From Bacteroidota bacterium (GTDB lineage Bacteria > Bacteroidota > Bacteroidia > Flavobacteriales > Flavobacteriaceae), in NCBI GenBank assembly GCA_006227965.1, contig SBFL01000234.1, forward strand, positions 1-5,721: 5,721 nt of DNA, in the 5' to 3' direction. The notes beneath the pieces are model-generated. The model did no database searches. It saw only the letters and a program-made list of their open reading frames with translations, and was not told where the DNA came from. Made by a program: the position numbers and the translations under genes. Positions 1 through 5,721 of this stretch are shown piece by piece (the first letter of the stretch is position 1; each line of letters starts with the position of its first letter).

Positions 1-495
1 CAGGGCTTCCAGGGCCCTCAGGATTTCATCCATATTGCGTCCCACATTCAGAGGGTAGTACATGATAAGACGGATCTTCTTGGCCGGATCGATAAAGAAG
101 ACGGCCCGCACGGCAGCGGTTTCACTTTCATTCGGCTGCAACATTCCATAGAGTTTGGCCACCTTCATGTCCAGGTCAGCAATGATTGGGAAATCAAAGT
201 AGACCCCCGTGTTTTCGCGTACATTCTGAACCCATCCCAAATGGGCATGGATGCTGTCTATACTGAGTCCCATCAATTCCGTATTCAGGGCCTCAAACTC
301 TTTTTTGCGCGTGGCAAAACCGCTCATCTCCGTGGTGCAAACCGGCGTAAAGTCCGCGGGATGGGAGAAAAGTACGACCCATTTGTCCTTGGCAAATTCG
401 GAGAATTTGATTTTTCCTTTGGTAGTGAGTGCTACAAAATCGGGCGCAGAATCCCCGATCCGGGGCATGGGGTTAAAGGTTTGTGTTGCTTCCAT
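1..495 (-). CDS. Peroxiredoxin, Prx6 (1-Cys type) family, C-terminus beyond window
   Basis: This gene encodes a thiol peroxidase of the AhpC/TSA superfamily that reduces hydrogen peroxide and organic hydroperoxides in the cytoplasm. Reading the complement from the ATG at 495 gives 165 uninterrupted codons to the left edge, so the gene is cut and its stop is not visible. The translation begins MEATQTFNPMPRIGDSAPDF. It has the peroxidatic motif HPADFTPVCTTE, with Pro46, Thr50 and Cys53 forming the PxxxTxxC active site. The conserved Arg is at about 130 in AAVRAVFFID. The long segment after it (YYPLNVGRNMDEILRALEAL) is typical of the Prx6 subfamily rather than of AhpC or BCP. Family members are about 210 residues, so roughly 45 residues are missing. 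Whether a C-terminal resolving Cys exists, as in archaeal Prx6-like enzymes, cannot be judged. No signal peptide is seen. It is transcribed divergently from the hydroxyproline operon and is probably functionally independent of it. Confidence 0.95.
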   Translation of the reverse strand, partial: MEATQTFNPMPRIGDSAPDFVALTTKGKIKFSEFAKDKWVVLFSHPADFTPVCTTEMSGFATRKKEFEALNTELMGLSIDSIHAHLGWVQNVRENTGVYFDFPIIADLDMKVAKLYGMLQPNESETAAVRAVFFIDPAKKIRLIMYYPLNVGRNMDEILRALEAL

Positions 496-529
496 GATAT
501 ATGATTTTTGATTAGAATCTTTTAAGGCA

Positions 530-537
530 CGAAACTA
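530..537 (-). promoter_or_regulatory. Candidate -7 element for the peroxiredoxin gene
   Basis: On the minus strand the octamer TAGTTTCG matches the Bacteroidota -7 consensus TAnnTTTG at all but one fixed position. It would place the transcript start near 522 and give an A/T-rich leader of about 25 nt before the ATG at 495, which suits this phylum. No convincing TTG or TTTG -33 element lies at the expected distance upstream, so this is a weak call. Confidence 0.25.
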
Positions 538-558
538 TAACCAGTTGTAGCAGCCTGA

Positions 559-574
559 AATGATTTGGATCATT
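559..574. promoter_or_regulatory. Perfect inverted repeat in the divergent intergenic region (possible operator)
   Basis: AATGAT-TTGG-ATCATT is an exact 6-bp inverted repeat with a 4-bp spacer. It lies about 64 bp upstream of the peroxiredoxin start and about 115 bp upstream of the deaminase start. Size and symmetry are compatible with a dimeric regulator site, but the half-sites are short and no regulator gene is in the window. Chance occurrence is quite possible. Confidence 0.2.
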
Positions 575-648
575 GGCATGGACATTTTCCCGAATTTCTG
601 CCTGGGGCCTAACCCTTAATAGAGATGGTGTAAGAAGCTGGACAAACC

Positions 649-681
649 TTTGATCAAATTGCCCTAGGATATGTATATTTA
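649..681 (+). promoter_or_regulatory. Candidate Bacteroidota-type promoter of the hydroxyproline operon
   Basis: A TTTG at 649-652 (-33-like) is followed after 21 bp by TATATTTA at 674-681, which differs from the -7 consensus TAnnTTTG only at the last base. Spacing is in the range reported for Bacteroidota sigma-A promoters. The predicted transcript start would fall at about 686-690, practically on the first ATG (689), so the mRNA would be leaderless or would start at the ATG at 698. The -33 TTTG is also the left half of the palindrome TTTGATCAAA (649-658), so a repressor bound there could occlude the polymerase. Inferred from sequence only. Confidence 0.35.
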
Positions 682-688
682 GTACCAA

Positions 689-1618
689 ATGGAAACTATG
701 AAATTACAATGGGAAGGGGTCATGCCGGCCCTGACGACCAAGTTTGATGAAGCCGACCGGCTCGACCTTACTCTTTTTGAGAAAAACCTCCAGGCACAAC
801 TGCAAGCGGGGGTCTCGGGTATTATCCTCGGGGGTACGCTGGGGGAAGCCAGCACCCTCAATACGGAGGAGAAGGAAACACTAACAGTTAAGGCTCTTGA
901 GATGGTGGCAGGCAGGGTCCCTGTAGTTTTGAATATCGCAGAGTCAAGTACTAAAAGCGCCGCAGAGGCTGCGCGGAGAGCGGAGGTGATTGGAGCAGAT
1001 GGTCTGATGCTGCTCCCCCCAATGAGATATAGACCCACCAAGCGCGAGGCCCGGATTTACTTACAGGCCGTTGCCGAAAGCACTTCCCTGCCGATCATGA
1101 TTTACAACAACCCCATAGATTATGGGACGGAGGTCACCCTGGAGATGTTCGAAGACCTGATGGACCGTTGTCCGAATATTCAGGCGGTTAAAGAATCCAC
1201 CAGGGATGTCTCCAATGTGACCCGGCTGCGAAACCACTTCGGAGACCGCTTGAAAATCCTCTGTGGGGTGGATACCCTGGCAATGGAAAGCCTCCTGATG
1301 GGGGCAGATGGCTGGGTGGCCGGACTGGTATGTGCCTTTCCGCGGGAAACCGTTGCGGTCTATGCCCTTAGCAGGGCGGGGCAGATAGAACAGGCCCGTG
1401 AGATCTACCGGTGGTTTATGCCGTTGCTTGAACTCGATATCAACCCCCAACTGGTTCAGAATATAAAACTTGCAGAAACCCTGGTGGGCCTTGGTTCCGA
1501 ACCGGTACGCCCCCCCCGCCTGCCCCTGGCCGGGTCAGAACGGGATCGGGTACTGTCGATCATCGAGAGAGCCCTTAAAGAACGTCCGAAATTACCGGAT
1601 TACCTAGAATTATTGTAG
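689..1618 (+). CDS. DHDPS/NAL-family lyase, probable 1-pyrroline-4-hydroxy-2-carboxylate deaminase
   Basis: This is a class I aldolase-fold (TIM barrel) enzyme of the dihydrodipicolinate synthase/N-acetylneuraminate lyase superfamily, 309 residues and full length for the family. Proposed reaction (EC 3.5.4.22): pyrroline-4-hydroxy-2-carboxylate to 2-oxoglutarate semialdehyde plus ammonia, in the cytoplasm. Visible motifs are the substrate-carboxylate loop GGTLGEASTL, the catalytic Tyr139 in MIYNNP, and the Schiff-base Lys168 in IQAVKEST. The YNVPGRT arginine used by true DapA is absent (the text is YNNPIDYGTE), which argues against dihydrodipicolinate synthase. The next gene makes 2-oxoglutarate from the semialdehyde, and an epimerase gene lies in the same unit. 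An alternative is 2-keto-3-deoxy-L-arabonate dehydratase, which also yields the semialdehyde, but the epimerase favours hydroxyproline. Start choice: ATG 689 is the longest. ATG 698 would begin MKLQWEGVMPA, closer to what I recall for relatives, and is equally plausible. It is probably the first gene of the operon. Confidence 0.88.
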   Translation: METMKLQWEGVMPALTTKFDEADRLDLTLFEKNLQAQLQAGVSGIILGGTLGEASTLNTEEKETLTVKALEMVAGRVPVVLNIAESSTKSAAEAARRAEVIGADGLMLLPPMRYRPTKREARIYLQAVAESTSLPIMIYNNPIDYGTEVTLEMFEDLMDRCPNIQAVKESTRDVSNVTRLRNHFGDRLKILCGVDTLAMESLLMGADGWVAGLVCAFPRETVAVYALSRAGQIEQAREIYRWFMPLLELDINPQLVQNIKLAETLVGLGSEPVRPPRLPLAGSERDRVLSIIERALKERPKLPDYLELL

Positions 1619-1626
1619 ACTGGTCA

Positions 1627-1645
1627 GGGGAGGGGCCCCCTCCCC
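1627..1645 (+). promoter_or_regulatory. GC-only hairpin between deaminase and dehydrogenase genes
   Basis: GGGGAGGGG (1627-1635) and CCCCTCCCC (1637-1645) are exact reverse complements separated by one C. In RNA this can fold as a 7-bp stem (six G-C pairs and one A-U) with a short GGCCC loop. It sits 9 nt after the deaminase stop and 26 nt before the next ATG. There is no U-tract after it, so it is not a standard intrinsic terminator. It may act as an mRNA-stability, processing or attenuation element, or be a remnant of GC-rich drift. The repeat is directly seen; the function is inference. Confidence 0.45.
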
Positions 1646-1670
1646 CCGCCCATCAAAATAACCCACAATC

Positions 1671-3266
1671 ATGCAACATCCTATCACCGGCGCACAGCTA
1701 ATCGGGTATACAGAATCCAGCCTGGGAGCAGAGACCTTTAGTACCACAAACCCCCGGGATGGTAAGCACACCCCCTGGAGCTTTCGGGAAACGACAAAGG
1801 AGGAACTCCAAAAAGCTGTTGAAATGGCCGCATCCGCGTTTATTCCATTTCAGGAACTTCCCGGGGAACGCCGGGGTGAATTCCTTGAAGCCGTGGCAGG
1901 TGAGCTTGAGGCCGTATCGGCAGACCTAATAGAGGTCTACACGCTGGAATCCGGTCTGCCTGAAGCAAGGGCAAGGGGGGAACTGGGTCGCACAACCGGA
2001 CAGCTAAGGGCTTTCGCAGACCTTGCCCGCAAGGATTCCTGGCGCATGGCAAGGATTGATGCTGCCCAGCCTGACCGCCAGCCCGTGCCCAAACCCGATA
2101 TTCGCAAATGCCTTTATCCCCTGGGGCCCGTAGCCGTCTTCGGGGCCAGTAATTTCCCTTTTGCCTTTTCAACGGCAGGCGGGGATACGGCCTCTGCCCT
2201 GGCCGTGGGATGTCCTGTGGTCGTAAAGGGACATCCCCTGCACGCCGGAACCGGGGAGGCTGTTGGCCGGTGCGTCCAGAAGGCGGCCCGGGAAACCGGA
2301 ATGCCGGAAGGGGTGTTCTCTCATTTGCAAAGCAGCGGTATCTCCCTCGGAGAGCAACTTGTGCAACACCTTTTGATCAAAGGGGTTGGGTTCACCGGGA
2401 GCCGGAAGGCTGGCCTGGCCCTTTCCCGACTGGGTCAGGAGCGCGCCATACCAATCCCTGTATTTGCCGAGATGGGCAGCATTAACCCGGTGGTTGTATT
2501 GCCTTCAGCCACGGAGGAATCAGGGGGCTGGGCAAAGGCATATGCCCAGTCCGTAACCCTCGGGTCCGGCCAGTTTTGTACCAACCCCGGTCTTATTCTG
2601 GGGATTGCAGGCCCGTCCTGGGATCGCTTCGTGAGATCGCTGGCCGTGGAAATCAGTCAGGTCCCTGCCGGCTGTATGCTCCACAGGGGGATGGCCGACC
2701 GCTTCAGGACCTTACGGGAGGAACTCCTGTCCCAGCAAGGGGTAACTGTATTAGAAACAAATCAGGAGGAATCCGGGGAGGCCATGGTTGGTGGAACGGT
2801 AGCCCGGGTATCTGGAAGCGATTTTTGTGGGAATCCCTCCCTGCAGCAGGAAGTTTTCGGTCCCTTTACGCTCACGGTGGGTTGTTCCGGCCGGGAAGAA
2901 CTCCTTCGTGCCGTTCAGATCCTGGAAGGTCAGCTTACTGCATCCATCCTCGGGGATCCTGAGGAGATCGGAAGGGAACCTGAGCTGCTCAGCGCTCTGA
3001 AGGACAAGGCAGGCCGGCTTCTGTTCAACGGGGTGCCAACCGGAGTGGAAGTCTGTCCCTCCATGCACCACGGAGGGCCATTCCCGGCTACGACGGATGC
3101 CCGCTTCACTTCTGTGGGGACTGACGCCGCCCTTCGCTGGGTAAGGCCCATTTCCTTTCAAAACACCCCCCAGCAGTTCTTGCCGCCCGTTCTCAGAGAT
3201 GAAAATCCTCTGGGGATCTGGCGTATGGTAAACGGGGAATTCAGCCGGAAAAACAGTGTCGTATGA
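1671..3266 (+). CDS. Alpha-ketoglutarate semialdehyde dehydrogenase (2,5-dioxopentanoate dehydrogenase, KGSADH type)
   Basis: This gene encodes an aldehyde dehydrogenase of 531 residues that oxidises 2-oxoglutarate semialdehyde to 2-oxoglutarate with NAD(P)+ (EC 1.2.1.26), the last step of hydroxyproline breakdown and the entry to the TCA cycle. It has the oxyanion-hole Asn161 in GASNFPFAFS, the cofactor-ribose Lys186 in VVVKGHP, the Rossmann turn GFTGSRKAG, the general base Glu267 in FAEMGSINP and the nucleophile Cys303 in GSGQFCTNPG. The AEMGSINP and GQFCTNPG versions, the C-terminal RWVRPISFQNTP...NPLGIWR and the length above 500 residues are hallmarks of the KGSADH branch of the NADP-type family rather than of generic ALDHs of about 480 residues. 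The same branch also serves sugar-acid pathways (L-arabinose, D-glucarate), so the hydroxyproline role rests on the neighbours. No signal peptide is seen, so it is cytoplasmic. The start ATG 1671 lies in an A/C-rich leader without an evident Shine-Dalgarno. The 3' end overlaps the next gene by 4 nt (ATGA), implying coupled translation. Confidence 0.93.
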   Translation: MQHPITGAQLIGYTESSLGAETFSTTNPRDGKHTPWSFRETTKEELQKAVEMAASAFIPFQELPGERRGEFLEAVAGELEAVSADLIEVYTLESGLPEARARGELGRTTGQLRAFADLARKDSWRMARIDAAQPDRQPVPKPDIRKCLYPLGPVAVFGASNFPFAFSTAGGDTASALAVGCPVVVKGHPLHAGTGEAVGRCVQKAARETGMPEGVFSHLQSSGISLGEQLVQHLLIKGVGFTGSRKAGLALSRLGQERAIPIPVFAEMGSINPVVVLPSATEESGGWAKAYAQSVTLGSGQFCTNPGLILGIAGPSWDRFVRSLAVEISQVPAGCMLHRGMADRFRTLREELLSQQGVTVLETNQEESGEAMVGGTVARVSGSDFCGNPSLQQEVFGPFTLTVGCSGREELLRAVQILEGQLTASILGDPEEIGREPELLSALKDKAGRLLFNGVPTGVEVCPSMHHGGPFPATTDARFTSVGTDAALRWVRPISFQNTPQQFLPPVLRDENPLGIWRMVNGEFSRKNSVV

Positions 3267-4987
3267 AACGGTTTTTCCTCGCGTTTATCACAGTTGCCTT
3301 CCTCTTGCCTGTAAGGGCACAGGAAAGTCCGGGACCGGATGAAATCCTAGATTCTGTCATAAGGAGGGTCGATGCCTTCCGCCCTTTTGATCGATCCCAA
3401 TATCCACTGGGGCTGTTCACTGAAGAACGGTATCGGAAGGAGGCCGATTTTGCCCGCCAACAATTGCAGGACCTCAGCAAGGTGGATACAGCAGCCCTCT
3501 CGGAGACAAACCGGATTTCATGGGAATTGCTGCGGTTTACCCTTCAGGATGAGATCGATCGGTATCGTTTCAAAATGCATTTGAATCCCATACAGGCGGA
3601 CCAGGGATTCCATCTGAATCTGAACTATCGCATCCGGCCCCTTTTGAATTATGATGAGGTCCGGGATTACCTGAAGATGATGGAGGCCATTCCGGCCTTT
3701 GTGGACCAACACTTCCAGTTAATGCGGGAAGGGCTCCGGCAGGGTATCTCCCAGCCCAAGATCATTTTTGAGGGCTATCAGACGACCTGGGAAGACCACA
3801 TTGTGAGCGATTACCGGCAGAGCCCCTTTTATGGGCCTCTGGAAAACCTGCCTTCAAAACTGGATGCGGGGCAGCGCGATTCGGTCCGACTGGCTGGCCA
3901 ACGGCTTATCATGGAAAAAGTGGTGCCTGGCTTTCGCAAGATCAAAAAGTTTTTTGAAGAAGAATACCTCCCGGAAACCCGGGAAGCGATAGGTGTTTCC
4001 CAGACGCCTGATGGTGCGGAATTCTACCAGAACCGGATCAATTTTTTCACCACGGATTCACGCTACACGGCAAGGGACATCTATGAGATCGGCATGAGGG
4101 AGGTAGGGCGAATTGAGAGTGAAATGAACAAAATAATAGACGCCCTTGGGTACGAAGGTTCGTTCCGGGAATTCCTTGCTTTTCTCAGAACGGACCCCCG
4201 CTTCTATGCAAAATCCGCTGGGGAATTACTGAAGGAGGCCAGGGATATTGCCAAGCGTATAGACGGGGAACTACCCAGGTTCTTCAAGACCCTCCCGAGA
4301 AGGCCGTATGGGGTAAAGCCGGTACCTGATGCCATCGCCCCCAAGTATACAGGGGGGCGTTATGTGCCCCCCCGAAGCCCGGCACAATCTGGAACGTACC
4401 TGGTAAATACCTATAAGCTGGGCAGCCGCCCCCTGTATACCCTGCCGGCCCTCACGGCCCACGAAGCTGTTCCGGGCCACCATTTGCAAGGGGCCCTTAA
4501 CCGTGAGCTTTCCGAGAATTTTCCTGGCTTTCGCCGCCGCCTGTACCTTTCGGCCTTCGGAGAAGGCTGGGGACTCTACTCGGAATACCTGGCGGCCGAT
4601 ATGGGGATCTACAGGGATCCTTATGAGAAATTCGGCCAGCTGACCTATGAAATGTGGCGGGCATGCCGCCTGGTGGTGGACACGGGGATCCACGCCCTGG
4701 GATGGAGCCGGGAAGAGGCAGTGCGCTTCATGGAGCAGCACACAGCCCTCTCCCTGCACGAGATCAATACAGAAACGGACCGGTATATTGCCTGGCCAGG
4801 GCAGGCGCTCTCCTATAAAATGGGAGAGATCACTATCCGGGAGCTTCGGGCAGAGGCAGAAGAAGCCCTGGGAGCAGGGTTCGATATCCGCGAATTTCAC
4901 GAAGTAATCCTCGGGGAGGGCACGGTAACTCTGCCCATCCTGAGAAGGCGGGTAGCGGATTATGTGGCAGCCCGGTCCAAATCCTGA
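3263..4987 (+). CDS. Exported DUF885-family putative zinc metallopeptidase
   Basis: A 574-residue protein of the DUF885 family, members of which are thought to be alpha-helical metallopeptidases; substrates are mostly unknown. The N-terminus MKRFFLAFITVAFLLPVRAQ is a clear Sec signal peptide with probable cleavage after Ala19 (VRA/Q). There is no lipobox Cys, so a soluble periplasmic or secreted location is expected. Family signatures are the HEAVPGHHLQ motif (His400, Glu401, His406, His407, Gln409), then GEGWGLYSE (Glu434, Glu441) and PGQALSYKMG (512-521). The metal-site spacing is not the classical HExxH but the HExxPGHH form characteristic of this family, and all expected residues are intact. 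Length is normal. The ATG at 3263 overlaps the dehydrogenase stop as ATGA, and only 7 nt separate its stop from the epimerase start, so it is embedded in the hydroxyproline operon. I infer a peptidase that releases hydroxyproline or trims hydroxyproline-containing peptides. The family assignment is firm; the substrate is a guess. Confidence 0.9.
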   Translation: MKRFFLAFITVAFLLPVRAQESPGPDEILDSVIRRVDAFRPFDRSQYPLGLFTEERYRKEADFARQQLQDLSKVDTAALSETNRISWELLRFTLQDEIDRYRFKMHLNPIQADQGFHLNLNYRIRPLLNYDEVRDYLKMMEAIPAFVDQHFQLMREGLRQGISQPKIIFEGYQTTWEDHIVSDYRQSPFYGPLENLPSKLDAGQRDSVRLAGQRLIMEKVVPGFRKIKKFFEEEYLPETREAIGVSQTPDGAEFYQNRINFFTTDSRYTARDIYEIGMREVGRIESEMNKIIDALGYEGSFREFLAFLRTDPRFYAKSAGELLKEARDIAKRIDGELPRFFKTLPRRPYGVKPVPDAIAPKYTGGRYVPPRSPAQSGTYLVNTYKLGSRPLYTLPALTAHEAVPGHHLQGALNRELSENFPGFRRRLYLSAFGEGWGLYSEYLAADMGIYRDPYEKFGQLTYEMWRACRLVVDTGIHALGWSREEAVRFMEQHTALSLHEINTETDRYIAWPGQALSYKMGEITIRELRAEAEEALGAGFDIREFHEVILGEGTVTLPILRRRVADYVAARSKS

Positions 4988-4994
4988 ATGGCAT

Positions 4995-5721
4995 ATGGGA
5001 AGACACGTCTTTAAATGCATAGATGGCCACACGGCGGGAAATCCGGTACGGGTGGTGGCCGAAGGCGGACCCGAACTAATCGGGCGCAGCATGCGGGAAA
5101 AACGGCTGCATTTCATGAAGGAATTCGATTGGATCCGAAAGGGGCTTATGTTTGAGCCAAGGGGCCATGACCAGATGAGCGGCAGTATCCTTTACCCGCC
5201 CTCTGATCCGGAAAACGACCTGGGGATTCTATTTATCGAAACCAGTGGCTGCCTGCCCATGTGCGGGCACGGCACCATTGGGACGATTACCATAGGGATC
5301 GAGGAAGGCCTGATCCATCCTAAACAGCCAGGGCAGGTCCGCCTGGAGACCCCGGCCGGACTGGTGCATGTCCGTTACGGGAAGGAGGGTGGCAAAGTGG
5401 CCTGGGTGGCCCTTGCCAATGTTCCATCCTTTCTGATCGCCGAAGGCCTGGCGGTGGAAAGCCCTCACCTGGGTAGCCTCAAAATTGATGTGGCTTATGG
5501 GGGTAATTTCTATGCCATTGTGGATCCTCAGGAACATTTCCCTGACCTGGCTGCATTTGCTGCCGCGGACCTGATCAGGTTCAGCCAGCAGTTGCGGCCG
5601 GCTATCAACCAAAAGTACCCGGGACGGTTTGTACACCCGGAAGACCAGAACATCAACGGGGTGAGCCATATCCTCTGGACCGGAGAACCGGTTTCTGAAG
5701 GAGCTACCGCCCGCAATGCTG
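4995..5721 (+). CDS. 4-hydroxyproline 2-epimerase (proline racemase family), C-terminus beyond window
   Basis: The gene is open from ATG 4995 to the right edge (242 codons plus one base). It encodes a cofactor-independent epimerase converting trans-4-hydroxy-L-proline to cis-4-hydroxy-D-proline (EC 5.1.1.8), the first step of the pathway, in the cytoplasm. Diagnostic segments are IDGHTAGNPVRVV (9-21), GHDQMSGSILYPP (57-69), ETSGCLPMCGHGTIG (82-96) with the first catalytic Cys90, TPAG, NVPSFL and DVAYGGNFYAIV. The second active-site segment, expected as SPCGTGT shortly after the ARNA at the edge, is not in the window. Full-length members are about 310-340 residues, so some 70-100 are missing. 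Because the second site decides between epimerase (Cys) and trans-3-hydroxy-L-proline dehydratase (Thr), the dehydratase alternative is not formally excluded, but the operon context supports the epimerase. The start follows the DUF885 stop by 7 nt. The ATG at 4988 is in another frame and stops after eight codons, so 4995 is the right start. Confidence 0.92.
   Translation, partial: MGRHVFKCIDGHTAGNPVRVVAEGGPELIGRSMREKRLHFMKEFDWIRKGLMFEPRGHDQMSGSILYPPSDPENDLGILFIETSGCLPMCGHGTIGTITIGIEEGLIHPKQPGQVRLETPAGLVHVRYGKEGGKVAWVALANVPSFLIAEGLAVESPHLGSLKIDVAYGGNFYAIVDPQEHFPDLAAFAAADLIRFSQQLRPAINQKYPGRFVHPEDQNINGVSHILWTGEPVSEGATARNA

Noticed and set aside
241..511. Two overlapping plus-strand open frames of about 86 codons at 241-504 and 251-511
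   Set aside because: Both lie antisense to the peroxiredoxin coding sequence, whose active-site motif is unmistakable on the minus strand.
560..619. 19-codon plus-strand open frame beginning MIWIIGMDIF in the intergenic region, considered as a leader peptide
   Set aside because: It has no ribosome-binding context, no regulatory codon run (no Pro-rich stretch or hairpin pair after it), and lies upstream of the best promoter candidate, so it would not be on the operon mRNA.
1061..1450. 129-codon minus-strand open frame inside the deaminase gene
   Set aside because: Low-complexity shadow translation with no motif, opposite a convincing enzyme gene.
689..1618. DapA (4-hydroxy-tetrahydrodipicolinate synthase) for lysine synthesis
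   Set aside because: The substrate-binding Arg of the YNVPGRT motif is missing and the neighbours are hydroxyproline catabolic genes, not lysine biosynthesis genes.
1627..1645. Intrinsic terminator after the deaminase gene
   Set aside because: The stem is strong but no T-run follows; the next bases are C-rich and then A-rich, so it does not fit a Rho-independent terminator.
4988..5014. ATG immediately after the DUF885 stop (TGAATG) as the start of the next gene
   Set aside because: Its frame ends in TAA after eight codons; the conserved epimerase sequence is only in the frame of ATG 4995.
4271..5116. 281-codon open frame on the minus strand across the end of the DUF885 gene and the start of the epimerase gene
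   Set aside because: It lies opposite two genes with clear family motifs, its translation is rich in Cys, His, Pro and Arg with no recognisable domain, and long antisense frames are common opposite GC-rich genes.
5229..5669. 146-codon minus-strand open frame inside the epimerase gene
   Set aside because: It is opposite a strongly conserved enzyme and shows no family resemblance or start context; it is a shadow frame.

Overview
The window reads as a piece of a Bacteroidota chromosome, most likely a GC-rich marine-type flavobacterium (Robiginitalea-like would fit; this is inference from protein resemblance, GC-rich wobble positions and the lack of strong Shine-Dalgarno sequences). Five protein genes fill almost all of it, two of them cut by the window edges. 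I see no tRNA, rRNA, CRISPR, insertion sequence or phage signal.

Layout. Positions 1-495 (minus strand) hold the N-terminal 165 codons of a Prx6-type peroxiredoxin. A 193-bp divergent intergenic region (496-688) follows, with candidate promoters and two small palindromes. From 689 to the right edge, four genes run on the plus strand as one tight unit: a DHDPS/NAL-superfamily lyase (689-1618), an alpha-ketoglutarate semialdehyde dehydrogenase (1671-3266), an exported DUF885 metallopeptidase-like protein (3263-4987, overlapping the previous gene by 4 nt in an ATGA), and the first 242 codons of a proline racemase-family 4-hydroxyproline epimerase (4995 to the edge).

How they fit together. The epimerase, the DHDPS-family deaminase and the semialdehyde dehydrogenase are three of the four classical enzymes of trans-4-hydroxy-L-proline catabolism. 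The route is trans-4-L-Hyp to cis-4-D-Hyp (epimerase), then to pyrroline-4-hydroxy-2-carboxylate (a flavin D-Hyp dehydrogenase, not in this window and expected downstream), then to 2-oxoglutarate semialdehyde plus ammonia (deaminase), then to 2-oxoglutarate (dehydrogenase). The DUF885 gene is translationally coupled inside this unit and carries a signal peptide. I infer that it may be a periplasmic peptidase feeding the pathway with hydroxyproline or small peptides from collagen-like or plant/algal wall proteins. That link is the most interesting point in the window and is unproven. The peroxiredoxin is probably an unrelated neighbour that shares only the intergenic region.
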